Origin: a virus
Length of the DNA stretch: 64,000 nucleotides
Virus record (IMG/VR): IMGVR_UViG_3300046513_000221
Coordinates: 64,001-128,000 of that record
Reading direction: 5' to 3' (one strand)
Shown here piece after piece: positions 40,688-49,031 of the stretch (its first letter is position 1; each line of letters opens with the position of its first letter). Position numbers and translations under genes: made by a program. The notes under the pieces were generated by a model that was given only the letters and a program-made list of their open reading frames with translations, ran no database searches and was not told the DNA's origin.

Positions 40688-41044
40688 ATGACCCTCATGA
40701 TGTTCTGGCTTTTCACCAAGCACATTCTGGCAGACTTCTTCCTCCAATCGGAGGTGCAGCTCAGTCAGAAGGGTGACTTCAACCGCATCGGCGGCTACAT
40801 CCACGCCGGTATCCACGCTGTGCTGACCCTGTCGGTGTTCCTGTTCATGAAGCATCCTCTAGGGGCGGCGTTTCTGGCGGCGATGGTGGACTTCGGTATT
40901 CACTACCTGATCGACTGGTGTAAGGTCAACGTCGGACGCCTGATGAAGACCAAGCCCTCCGACAAGGCTTTCTGGTGGAGCTTCGGCATAGACCAGTACC
41001 TCCACTTCCTCACATACGCTTTGCTCATCCATCTCTTTGGCTAG
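40688..41044 (+). CDS. DUF3307-type small membrane protein
   Basis: The 118-residue protein matches the DUF3307 pattern: an N-terminal LFTKHILADFFLQ (KH...DF.LQ) followed by HAGIHAVLTLSVFLF (helix with His), then FGIHYLIDWCKVN (HYLID) and DQYLHFLTYALLIHL at the end. These His/Asp positions in hydrophobic helices are typical of the family, found in phages and mobile elements, with unknown biochemistry. ATG follows AAGGAGAACGAT. It ends the + strand block at a two-way terminator. Confidence 0.85.
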   Translation: MTLMMFWLFTKHILADFFLQSEVQLSQKGDFNRIGGYIHAGIHAVLTLSVFLFMKHPLGAAFLAAMVDFGIHYLIDWCKVNVGRLMKTKPSDKAFWWSFGIDQYLHFLTYALLIHLFG

Positions 41045-41045
41045 C

Positions 41046-41095
41046 AAAAAAAAAAAGAAGACCATTACCCTCAACGGGGTAATGGTCTCTTTACT
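41046..41095. terminator. Bidirectional terminator between convergent blocks
   Basis: An A run (41046-41056), then GACCATTACCC, a 5-base loop and GGGGTAATGGTC, then TCTTTA. Confidence 0.88.
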
Positions 41096-41326
41096 TTACT
41101 TCTTCCTGTGACTCCAGACAAGGATCATCTTCCCGATGTAGAGCGCCGCTGATATCAGCAAGCCGCGCACCACTACGGTCGGAGTCACCTGCTCCAGAGG
41201 CTCGATTACCCCGCCGTCACTCAACGCGAGTATGAAGAGCATCCCCATAGTCAGGTTGAAGAAGACGACGTGGACGGTGATGATCACTCGCGTGACAAAG
41301 CCGAGTTCGTCCACTTGGATCTTCAT
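41096..41326 (-). CDS. Small two-span membrane protein (76 aa)
   Basis: Two hydrophobic segments (about residues 10-36, FVTRVIITVHVVFFNLTMGMLFILAL, shown in part, and 49-70, VVVRGLLISAALYIGKMIL) flank a short acidic loop. The start overlaps the Rad50-like gene stop by four bases, so the two are translationally coupled. Two-span small proteins in phages are often holins or inhibitors. No family was recognised. Confidence 0.7.
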   Translation of the reverse strand: MKIQVDELGFVTRVIITVHVVFFNLTMGMLFILALSDGGVIEPLEQVTPTVVVRGLLISAALYIGKMILVWSHRKK

Positions 41327-44106
41327 TTTTTCGACTTCTTACGATAGTCTGCGATGATCTCCTTGTTCGCCATGAAGCCGGTGTCGTCGGTCTCCACGGA
41401 GCTTCCCGGCAGCAGGATCAGGGCCAGTTCCGCAGCGTGGAACGCGTCGTTGTGGGTGATCATGAAGCACTGCTCGCAGTTCAGGGTGTCAAGCTGCACA
41501 TCCAGAATGTCGATGAAGCGCTTCCGGTTCACGGTGTCGAGTTCCGCGTCGATCTCGTCGAGGTAGACGATGTTGTACTTGCTCTCGTCCTCCTTCTTAC
41601 GCTTGATCGCGGAGCTGGAGATACCGAGGGACAGAGCGCACTTGATGAGCGCCGTCTCACCCTGACTGCAGGACTTGACGTCTTTGTTGTACATGACGTT
41701 GTTCTGGTAGACAGGTACGAGGAAGTCCTCGTCGGAGATGTGGAAGTCGATGAAGAACGACTCACCGAACGCCATGTTGAGCAGATCGTTGGTGGACTCC
41801 TTGATCTCGCCGAGGTACACGCCGAGTACGTACAGCGGCATCCCGGTCTTGATGTCCAGAGTGTCGCGCACGATCATCAGCTTGTCGCGTATGGCGACCA
41901 GAGCGTCCTTGCGCTCCTTGTACTGCGTGATGCGCTCCAGCTTCAGCTTCTCCTTGTTGAGGGAGTCGCTTGTCTCGATCACGATCTCGTCGGCGTTCAC
42001 CTTGCGGATCTTGATCTCCTCCATCTTATCGATGTTGGAATCGCGCTTGGTGATGCTGTCCTTGTTACGCTCGTAGATCTTGTTGAGCGTCTTCAGGCTC
42101 TTGTCGATGTCCTTGATCGAAACCATGTGACCGTAGATGGCGGAGTACAATTCCACGATCTGTTCCTTGGTGTCGATCTCGGTATCAACTGCATCGATCT
42201 TCTCGATGAGGTCGGCCTCCTCGCTCGTCATCGTATTGATCTCTTCACGATGAGTGGCGATACGCTGACGGATGTCAACCAGCAGCTGCTCGGCATTCTG
42301 GAGGTTGTCGATGCGTTCCTTGGTGTTGACCTTGGCGCGCTCGGTATCCTTCATCTTCTGACTCAGGTTGATCTTGGTCACCAGACGACCGAAGTCATAC
42401 TGCTTGCCGATGTCCTCGCCGGAGGACTGGTAGGTGATGCGACCGATCTCGGTGGCGTCGCCCAGACTCAACAGCTCCACCAGATCGCTCTTGGAAGCGG
42501 TGATAGAGTGCATCTCCAGCGACATGTAGACCGACTCGTTGAAGAGCTTGTAGTGACGCTGGACCATCTGCATCATGGTCAGAGTAGCGTGGAGTTCAGC
42601 CAGTTCATCTTCCTTCAACTGAATCTGTTCTTCAACCTTGACCTGCTCGCCGTCCTTCTCCAGTTCCTTCTGGCCGATGCGGTACACCGCGCAGGTACTG
42701 GTCTTGCACATCGCGGTGATGCGACGTACGGCTTCCGAAGCGATCTTATCGTCCTCCAGCTGACGCAGCCGCTTCTTCAGACCGGAGATCTCCTTCTCGG
42801 TAGTCTCGATGAGACCGGAGTACTCGCTGATGTTAGCGTTGAGGGCGCTCCCACCAATGTCGAACAAAACTGATTCAATCACCTCTTGATCGTAGCTGCT
42901 CAGATCGTGTTTAGCCTCGACCAGACGGTTGGCGAAGCGGCTCAGCTCGTTGACGGATGCCGTGGCCTCCTCCAACTCGAAGCTCTCCACCAGCTTCGAG
43001 TCGAACTCGGAGATGGAATTGAAGCGTTCGGTGTGCTGGCGCAGGTTCTCGGTGTGCTCCTGCAGCTGGAGCTTCATGTTGGCGATACTGGCGCTCGTCG
43101 GCGACGAGTACTTACGCTCGTCTGCCTCGGCAGCGGCTTTGTTCTTCGAAGCGTTGTGCTTGTTAGACTGGAGCTTCTCCCGCTCGACGTTCAGCTTGCT
43201 CTGCGTCACGCGCAGTTCCTTCAGCTTCTCGTTGAGGCTCTCGATCTTCTCCTTCAGTTCTTCGGCGGAGATGCCGCGACGCTTGGGGAACTTCTCGTAG
43301 ATGGCCTCCAGCTTGGCCTCCTCACCGTCGCGCTGCTCGATCAGCAGGAGGCGTTGCTCCAGATCGGACGCGAAGGCTTCGAGGTTCTCATCGATCGCCT
43401 CGTTTTCCTTCTGTACGGTACCCAACTCGACCGCGATGGCGTTCGCCTCGGCGGTGTTCTTCTTCAGAGTCTTCGTGAGGATGTCGATCTGCGTGGTGAC
43501 ATCGGCCTCGGAGTCGAGACGACCCAGCTCATCGGTGATGTGCTTGATCTCCTTCCCGGATGCGTTGAACTTATCGTTCACGATCTTGAAGTGGTTGGTG
43601 TACTCTTCGACGCTCGGAGTGAAGCGCTGCATGAACTGCTTGCGTGCGCTGCTGTTCATGTCGATCAGGCTGGTGGAGCCGGAGCCGATGCGGACCAGCT
43701 TGAAGTGCTCGGGCGTCACACCCAGTTCCTTCTCGCACAGTGCCTCGAAGGTGCGCTTACCGCCGTTACCGTTCAGGTTGTGCTCGTCGTCGGTGCCGTT
43801 CTTGAACATGAATGACTTGACCTTGCCACTCTTGTAGAAGTGCTGGATGACGTAGTAGTCCTCGTCCTTCTGGTAATGAATCTCTTTGTAGCCCTCCTTG
43901 CCTTCGAGGATCAGCTCGGTGCGACCGTCGAAGGACTCAGCGAACGGCGTCAGCATGCTCATGGCGGTGCTCTTACCGGATCCGTTCTCGCCGAGGAACA
44001 TGATGTTTCGCTTGTCAGACTCGCGCAGGTCGATCTCGAATTCCGAGATCTTCATCCCGGCCCAGATGCCCTTGAAGTTGACAAGCTTGAAGTATGGAAT
44101 ACGCAT
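41323..44106 (-). CDS. Rad50/SbcC-like ATPase (T4 gp46-type)
   Basis: The 927-residue protein has a bipartite ABC ATPase around a very long coiled coil. Walker A is LGENGSGKST (about 38-47), the signature motif is CSQGETALIKCALSLG (about 812), and Walker B plus D-loop is IVYLDEIDAELDTVN (about 850), with the H-loop in MITHNDAFHAA (about 890). In the middle, CKTSTC (about 465) sits where the zinc hook CxxC would be, but the spacing is longer. It would pair with the Mre11-like nuclease at 34420 to resect DNA ends for recombination-dependent replication. Divergent promoter motif at 44141-44150. Confidence 0.95.
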   Translation of the reverse strand: MRIPYFKLVNFKGIWAGMKISEFEIDLRESDKRNIMFLGENGSGKSTAMSMLTPFAESFDGRTELILEGKEGYKEIHYQKDEDYYVIQHFYKSGKVKSFMFKNGTDDEHNLNGNGGKRTFEALCEKELGVTPEHFKLVRIGSGSTSLIDMNSSARKQFMQRFTPSVEEYTNHFKIVNDKFNASGKEIKHITDELGRLDSEADVTTQIDILTKTLKKNTAEANAIAVELGTVQKENEAIDENLEAFASDLEQRLLLIEQRDGEEAKLEAIYEKFPKRRGISAEELKEKIESLNEKLKELRVTQSKLNVEREKLQSNKHNASKNKAAAEADERKYSSPTSASIANMKLQLQEHTENLRQHTERFNSISEFDSKLVESFELEEATASVNELSRFANRLVEAKHDLSSYDQEVIESVLFDIGGSALNANISEYSGLIETTEKEISGLKKRLRQLEDDKIASEAVRRITAMCKTSTCAVYRIGQKELEKDGEQVKVEEQIQLKEDELAELHATLTMMQMVQRHYKLFNESVYMSLEMHSITASKSDLVELLSLGDATEIGRITYQSSGEDIGKQYDFGRLVTKINLSQKMKDTERAKVNTKERIDNLQNAEQLLVDIRQRIATHREEINTMTSEEADLIEKIDAVDTEIDTKEQIVELYSAIYGHMVSIKDIDKSLKTLNKIYERNKDSITKRDSNIDKMEEIKIRKVNADEIVIETSDSLNKEKLKLERITQYKERKDALVAIRDKLMIVRDTLDIKTGMPLYVLGVYLGEIKESTNDLLNMAFGESFFIDFHISDEDFLVPVYQNNVMYNKDVKSCSQGETALIKCALSLGISSSAIKRKKEDESKYNIVYLDEIDAELDTVNRKRFIDILDVQLDTLNCEQCFMITHNDAFHAAELALILLPGSSVETDDTGFMANKEIIADYRKKSKK

Positions 44107-44140
44107 TTTCTTCCTTTAGATGAAACTATCGATCATTGCT

Positions 44141-44150
44141 ATTATATATG
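44141..44150 (-). promoter_or_regulatory. ATATATNAT promoter-like motif for Rad50-like gene
   Basis: The minus strand reads ACATATATAATAGC, 35-44 bases before the ATG at 44106. The motif for the divergent subtilase gene lies about 90 bases away. Confidence 0.65.
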
Positions 44151-44235
44151 TCCATACGAGCTTTTGTATAGTGATGCGTCACCTCAACAAGATCCTTTGG
44201 ATCACAGGAAAATGTGTAATTCGAAAGGATTATGC

Positions 44236-44246
44236 ACATATATAAT
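44236..44246 (+). promoter_or_regulatory. ATATATNAT promoter-like motif for subtilase gene
   Basis: ACATATATAATGGG lies 56-66 bases before the ATG at 44302, almost identical to the motif on the opposite strand at 44141. The rest of 44107-44301 has no gene. Confidence 0.65.
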
Positions 44247-44301
44247 GGGAATGAACCATGTTGAGGGATCATCCCTCGAAATCAATTAAAGGAGATACAC
44301 C

Positions 44302-46161
44302 ATGAGTAACGATATCGCATTTCTGCTGTCCACCGCATCCATCAAGTCCACGGATGACGGCGAGCCCGGACGTTTCAAGCTCACCAACGATTCCAAAGAG
44401 AAGATCTACCTCTCGTGGATCGATTTCACTGGCAGCATCAAGCAGTACGCGGTCATTGATCCCGGTCAGAGCTACGTTCAGCTCACCACGCAGACTTCCC
44501 ATGCGTGGCAGGTCAGCAGCGACAGCGGTAACGTCGCTTTCAAGTTCTTCCCAACTGTCTATGGCAACATCGATGTCAAGGGGTCCGGTACGCCGGTCTT
44601 CGAGTCGTTTGCCAACGCCACCGTCCATACCGACATCGGTAACTGGAACACCTACACTGGCTACGGCCTGATCAACGTCGGACGTTCCCTCGGCATCGCC
44701 GACACGGGCGACGACGGCTTCCATCTGGGCGGCAAGAACAACAATGTCGCTCTGGAGCTGATCAACGCACCAGTGGCATGGAAGAACGGCTTCACCGGCA
44801 AGGGCGTCAAGGTGGCGGTGATCGACTCCGGCATCGCCGACAACCCGGAGATCCACGGCAAGATCGTCGATCAGTGGGACTTCCGCGATAACGATTCCGA
44901 TGCTTCTCCGACGAACGGTGCCTACAAGGACCACTCTCTCGGCGTGGCATCGATCATCGCGGCCAATCACGACAACAAGGGCAACGCCCCGGATACGTCC
45001 GGCGTGGCCCCTGATGCGTCCCTGCTGAACGTGCGTGTCTCCAGCCCCGAAGGCGCTCGCGGCGACGACATCGCCAAGGGCATCATCTGGTCGGTGGATC
45101 ACGGTGCTGACGTTCTCTGCATCCCACTGCAGGGTGCCGGTGACGGCTACGACCAGTCCATCCACGATGCTCTGAAGTACGCCGCAGACCACAACGTCGT
45201 GAGCGTGGTGATCGGCGGTAACTTCGGCATCTACGGCGGCTCCGGTATCGGTCTGGCAGCTAAAGAAGGTCTTTGCATCACGGTAGGCAACTACGACGTG
45301 AATGTCGGTGACCCGTTCGGCTCGTCCAACCTTCCCGGCAATACCCCGTTTGACTGGGTGATGGCCTCCTCGACAGGCTACGTACCCAACTCGCACGGCG
45401 GTTACACATTCTACATGGATGGCGGCACCTCGTTCGCTGGTCCGTACGTCGCCGGTCTGGCCGCTCTGCTCGTGCAGAAGTATCCTGACGCTTCCGCGAA
45501 GTTCATCATGGACAAGATCGTCGAAGGTGCGACTGGCGTACCTAACGACGGTTCCTCCCGCACCGGGACTGCGCTGGCCGACAAGTTCATCAACACGAAC
45601 ATCGGCGAGCACTTCTTCGGCAAGGAGGGAATTGACACCGTGTCCTACGGCGGCAATCAGGGCGACTACACCGTAGCGAATACCAACGGTGTCTTCACGG
45701 TGACCGACAACCACACCAAGGTTGTGGACGCATTCTCCAGCGTGGAGCGCATCCAGTTCTCCGACCATGCCGTTGCCCTCGACATCGATGGTAATGCGGG
45801 TCAGGTGTACCGCCTCTACCAAGCGGCGTTCGACCGTAAGCCGGATGTGCAAGGTCTCGGCTTCTGGATCAACGCTATGGACAAGGGCATGACTTTGGAG
45901 CAAGTAGCCAAAGGCTTTCTCGACTCCCCGGAAATGAAGCGGGTCTATGGTGACACGAGCGATAAAGGCTTCATCACCAACCTGTACAGCAACGTGCTCC
46001 ACCGCACCGCCGATCAGGGCGGTTTCAACTGGCACGTTGATAACCTGTCCCACGGCGTTTCCCGCGTGCAGGAGCTGATCGGCTTCAGCGAAAGCGCGGA
46101 GAACGTTGCAAATCTGGTAGGCGTGATCAACCACGGCATTGATTTTGTGCCGGTAATCTAA
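44302..46161 (+). CDS. Subtilisin-like serine protease with VHL-like and DUF4214 domains
   Basis: The 619-residue protein has an unusual order. Residues 22-100 match the VHL beta-domain pattern (FKLTND...LSWIDFTG...QYAVIDPGQSY...TSHAW), keeping Tyr49, His67 and Trp69 of the hydroxyproline pocket of pVHL. Residues 165-410 are an S8 peptidase: Asp175 (VAVIDSG), His211 (KDHSLGVAS), Asn307 (GGNFG) and Ser377 (GGTSFAGPYVAG). Residues 440-495 are a beta-rich DTVSYGG...ERIQFSD linker typical of secreted RTX-like proteins, and 496-600 are DUF4214 (GQVYRLYQAAFDRKPD). No signal peptide is seen. It may process phage or host proteins; the location is unknown. Confidence 0.9.
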   Translation: MSNDIAFLLSTASIKSTDDGEPGRFKLTNDSKEKIYLSWIDFTGSIKQYAVIDPGQSYVQLTTQTSHAWQVSSDSGNVAFKFFPTVYGNIDVKGSGTPVFESFANATVHTDIGNWNTYTGYGLINVGRSLGIADTGDDGFHLGGKNNNVALELINAPVAWKNGFTGKGVKVAVIDSGIADNPEIHGKIVDQWDFRDNDSDASPTNGAYKDHSLGVASIIAANHDNKGNAPDTSGVAPDASLLNVRVSSPEGARGDDIAKGIIWSVDHGADVLCIPLQGAGDGYDQSIHDALKYAADHNVVSVVIGGNFGIYGGSGIGLAAKEGLCITVGNYDVNVGDPFGSSNLPGNTPFDWVMASSTGYVPNSHGGYTFYMDGGTSFAGPYVAGLAALLVQKYPDASAKFIMDKIVEGATGVPNDGSSRTGTALADKFINTNIGEHFFGKEGIDTVSYGGNQGDYTVANTNGVFTVTDNHTKVVDAFSSVERIQFSDHAVALDIDGNAGQVYRLYQAAFDRKPDVQGLGFWINAMDKGMTLEQVAKGFLDSPEMKRVYGDTSDKGFITNLYSNVLHRTADQGGFNWHVDNLSHGVSRVQELIGFSESAENVANLVGVINHGIDFVPVI

Positions 46162-46171
46162 GGAACTTGAT

Positions 46172-46789
46172 TTGATCGATATCGATAGACCTGATCGTAA
46201 CGGACGCATCTATGATCGTAGTGTCCTGAACGCTCTGATGGCGCAGATTGCCCTTTCCGGCCCCGGTCGTCAGCTTGTGCAAGAAGCTGCTCGCTCGATG
46301 CCGGAAAGGGTGGTGTTCATGACCGCATCACCTCGTAATTCGGGACGATGCTACGCGCACACCATGCACGGCCTGCACCGCCATTGGGATATCCAGCCTT
46401 ACGGACGCTATCACTGGCCCAAGCTGGACTACACCAGTCCAAGTAATCTGGACACGTTTTACGAACGTGGTAGTTTGCAAAATAACCTGAAGAGCGTCAA
46501 TGCTAAGAAGGCACTAGCTGCGGACTTCATCAGCGAGAGTCGTAAGCGCGCCGAGCGTAACAAACTCCGTCAGAAGGTGATGGAGGTACTGGTCAGTATG
46601 AAGACCTGTGGTTGGACCCGTTTCAACAACGAGAACGTTCCTCCTGTTGTTCCTCTGGATGTCACACGGGAAGGACTGCGGATGGGAGTATTCGAAGGAA
46701 AGAGTGTGGGGGAGATGCGAGTCACCAAAAAAGGTAGGAACCTGGTGAATAAACTGACTAAGGAAAGGGAAAGCCATGCAACAAGTTAA
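46172..46789 (+). CDS. Uncharacterised 205-aa protein with prohead-protease-like N-terminal motif
   Basis: The gene begins with TTG seven bases after AAGGA. The N-terminal PDRNGRIYDRSVL (residues 7-19) resembles the NRNGRIYPxxxL signature of T4 gp21-type prohead proteases, seen intact in the gene at 61543. The rest does not match that family: a His/Tyr-rich middle (HTMHGLHRHWDIQPYGRYHW) and a basic helical C-terminus. It lies between the subtilase gene and the 125-aa gene. It may be a degenerate or fused relic, or chance similarity. Confidence 0.65.
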   Translation: MIDIDRPDRNGRIYDRSVLNALMAQIALSGPGRQLVQEAARSMPERVVFMTASPRNSGRCYAHTMHGLHRHWDIQPYGRYHWPKLDYTSPSNLDTFYERGSLQNNLKSVNAKKALAADFISESRKRAERNKLRQKVMEVLVSMKTCGWTRFNNENVPPVVPLDVTREGLRMGVFEGKSVGEMRVTKKGRNLVNKLTKERESHATS

Positions 46790-47153
46790 CACGCTGACTC
46801 TGGTCGGCACTCAGCCGTCCCGCTTGACCAAGGCGGTAGAGATCGCTATGAACCCTGAAGTAGACAACGTTCTGAAGCCTCGTAGCTTCACCTTCAGTCG
46901 GGAAGATGGTCTCATCCTGTTCTCCGAAAAGGAAGCGGGTGCGAATGTCTTCCGCTCGCCTGTCAACTCCGGCGACATCGCGGAGATGGCTCGCGAGTGG
47001 CTGAAGACCGAGGATGCGTCCAATGTCTCCTACGAGCAGTGGGAGAAGGAGGGCGTTGACCGCGACGGCTGGAAGGTCTACTGCGGTGCCAATCATCGTG
47101 TGGGCAACTACTCGAACGTGATCTGCGCGATCCGTCCGACTCAGGTCTGCTAA
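46776..47153 (+). CDS. Uncharacterised 125-aa protein
   Basis: The start overlaps the upstream gene by 14 bases. A mixed acidic protein (LKPRSFTFSREDGLILFSEKEAG) with a Trp/Tyr/Cys-containing C-terminus (WEKEGVDRDGWKVYCGANH). No family was recognised. Confidence 0.7.
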   Translation: MQQVNTLTLVGTQPSRLTKAVEIAMNPEVDNVLKPRSFTFSREDGLILFSEKEAGANVFRSPVNSGDIAEMAREWLKTEDASNVSYEQWEKEGVDRDGWKVYCGANHRVGNYSNVICAIRPTQVC

Positions 47154-47319
47154 AGTAGTTTCAAGGGGACGATCTCGGTCGTCTCCTGTTGTAAAACCGG
47201 GTATGCCACCGTCCCAAGCGGTACATGCTCGGTAACCCGAAAGGGTTCTAGCACTCCTTAGCTAAAACTAGGGAGTTAACATTCGTGCTGTTCTTAGTAG
47301 AAAAAGAGAGGACACGGTC
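47154..47319 (+). promoter_or_regulatory. Structured leader before the WGIHH family genes
   Basis: The 166-base gap holds GGGGACGA/TCGTCTCC (47165/47179), AACCC-GAAA-GGGTT (47234-47247) and CTCC/GGAG (47254/47272) stems before a GAGAGGA ribosome site. It could be an attenuator or 5' control element. No known riboswitch consensus was identified. Confidence 0.4.
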
Positions 47320-48150
47320 ATGAGCAGTCAGCAACACGCGGGTGAAGGTTCCCAGCAGCTGCAACGAGGGGATACCACCGCACATCAAAGCAGCGTATCG
47401 CAGACCAACGTACTGGTCGCGCGTTTCGACCGTAAGGACTACGATGTGGTTAGGGAGACGGTGAACCGCTTCAGGGCGAGGTTCGCTGATGTGGAGTTCC
47501 ACTTTGTCAAGTCGGAGCTCGGCACGCAGAGGGATTTCCTCTACGTTAACCGGATGCCGGACGGAACTGCGATAGGCGAGTTCTGGGGAATCCATCATGC
47601 CATGATGGCCTCTAAAGAAGCGGGGATTCCACTGAAGCTGGCGGAGACCTCGTTCAAGCCAGTCCTGACTGAGCCTCTAGTCATCAGACCTCCGAGTCTG
47701 GTCCCGGAGGAGTTCATCCATTCGTTCGACAAGAGCATGACGGAGATCTACTCTGAGGCGGCACGTCGCTTCCGGGCTGACAACCCTCATCTCTGGTTCA
47801 AGATCGTCTGGGGCGCAAGCGAGAACGCTCTTGTGGTCTACGGTCGTAATGGTAAGGAGGACATGGAAGACCTCGTCCACTGCGTCCATTACCTCATCGC
47901 CCACCAAAACGGCGATGGCACTTTCGACTGCTACACGCCGATGCATCGGGTCAGGGCTAATGATATTCGTCCGTTCAAGAGTGTATTTGTAAGGCAAAAG
48001 GATTCGCCGATCTATACCGAGTTTCGGTTAGTGTTCGCCGAGGAGCCTACAGAAGAAAAATGGCATGGGGATGCCTTAGCAGTTAACGTGAAGACGGGGG
48101 AGTGCGGCCATCTCTCCAGCTTCAGGTTAGAAGAAGTATTTGCTCCTTAG
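47320..48150 (+). CDS. Uncharacterised 276-aa protein with two copies of a WGIHH-type domain
   Basis: After a Gln/Ser-rich N-terminus, residues 30-110 hold a domain that ends in EFWGIHHAMMAS. Residues 130-205 repeat its pattern in weaker form (FRADNPHLWFKIVWG..., ending in VHCVHYLIAHQNGDG). The small gene that follows has a third copy (NKFWGIHHVIEN). The domain pattern is F-R-x-R-[FY]-x-x-V-x-F-H-F-x-x-x-x-x-G-T at its middle. No known family was recognised. ATG follows GAGAGGACACGGTC. A terminator closes the pair at 48500. Confidence 0.75.
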   Translation: MSSQQHAGEGSQQLQRGDTTAHQSSVSQTNVLVARFDRKDYDVVRETVNRFRARFADVEFHFVKSELGTQRDFLYVNRMPDGTAIGEFWGIHHAMMASKEAGIPLKLAETSFKPVLTEPLVIRPPSLVPEEFIHSFDKSMTEIYSEAARRFRADNPHLWFKIVWGASENALVVYGRNGKEDMEDLVHCVHYLIAHQNGDGTFDCYTPMHRVRANDIRPFKSVFVRQKDSPIYTEFRLVFAEEPTEEKWHGDALAVNVKTGECGHLSSFRLEEVFAP

Positions 48151-48208
48151 AGAGATAAACCGGTCAAACAAGAGATTACGATGTAAACCTAGAGAAAGGA
48201 ACAGCATT

Positions 48209-48490
48209 GTGATCGAATCGATGACCGATCCGAATGATTCCGTCTGGACTTCCCGTGGGCGTAGGTTCGTAACTAACCTCCTTCCCGGCCAGTTGGAGAC
48301 GTACACCGAGTCAACGAGGGAATTCGAGCGTCGATACCCCGGCGTTCTGTTTCACTTCGGTGCTTCGTCAGTGGGAACACCGGGCGATCTTGGCCTTGAA
48401 GCGAGTTTTCCTCAAGGCCGTTTGCCAGACCTGAATAAGTTCTGGGGAATCCATCATGTGATAGAGAACCAACGATTCAGACGAATCTAG
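48209..48490 (+). CDS. Small paralogue of the WGIHH domain protein (93 aa)
   Basis: The start is a GTG at 48209 that follows GAAAGGAACAGCATT; an in-frame ATG at 48221 is the alternative. It shares RRYPGVLFHFGASSVGTPGD and NKFWGIHHVIEN with the neighbour's first domain, so it arose by duplication and kept one domain. Function unknown. Confidence 0.65.
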   Translation: MIESMTDPNDSVWTSRGRRFVTNLLPGQLETYTESTREFERRYPGVLFHFGASSVGTPGDLGLEASFPQGRLPDLNKFWGIHHVIENQRFRRI

Positions 48491-48499
48491 GATAAAAAT

Positions 48500-48540
48500 C
48501 CCTATACCCTTTGCGGGGTATAGGGGTTCTTTTTTTTTTT
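48500..48540 (+). terminator. Rho-independent terminator after the WGIHH genes
   Basis: CCCTATACCC, a short loop and GGGGTATAGGG are followed by TTC and twelve T residues. Confidence 0.92.
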
Positions 48541-48557
48541 ACAAGCCGGGTTTCCGA

Positions 48558-49031
48558 TCACGCATGACGTTCTCCTTTGAGTTTGATTGCGGCGGCCTCA
48601 CGTTGGACCTTCTTCAGGTCTGCCATGTGGTCGCGGATCTTCTTCTCGCCGCGAATCTTCAGCGACACGTAGCGTGGACCTCCGGTGAGAAAGGTCTCCT
48701 TCGCGATCATCAGACCCAAGAGCTGCAGGATTATGATGGGGGTGAAGGTGAGCGCCACACCGGCCACGAAGACTCCGCCCCAAAAGATACCCTCGTGGCT
48801 CTTACCGTCGAGGATGTCAATCGCGAAGTCGCAGACCTTGATGGAATTGGCGATCTCATCTTCGAGTTCCTTCTTGTCCTCCGGATTACTTACCTTGGCG
48901 ATACGGTTCCGGTACATCTGGATCTCGGATGGATCAATGTGCGTCAACACCTTCTTCATCCCACTGTAGACTCGTTCAGGGGTCGATTCCCCGCTGAGGA
49001 GTTCGTTCAGGAATTCTTGCTGGCTTTTCAT
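48558..49031 (-). CDS. Membrane-associated 157-aa protein
   Basis: A helical N-terminus (residues 1-75) leads into a hydrophobic hairpin, about 83-113 (GIFWGGVFVAGVALTF, IIILQLLGLMIA), and a basic C-terminus (IRGEKKIRDHMADLKKVQREAA). The start overlaps the 264-aa gene's stop by four bases. Last gene of a four-gene minus-strand operon opposite the tape-measure block. No family was recognised. Confidence 0.7.
   Translation of the reverse strand: MKSQQEFLNELLSGESTPERVYSGMKKVLTHIDPSEIQMYRNRIAKVSNPEDKKELEDEIANSIKVCDFAIDILDGKSHEGIFWGGVFVAGVALTFTPIIILQLLGLMIAKETFLTGGPRYVSLKIRGEKKIRDHMADLKKVQREAAAIKLKGERHA

Noticed and set aside
44269-46209. 646-codon minus-strand frame opposite the subtilase gene
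   Set aside because: Antisense shadow with His/Val/Arg-rich composition; the plus-strand gene has a complete catalytic triad.
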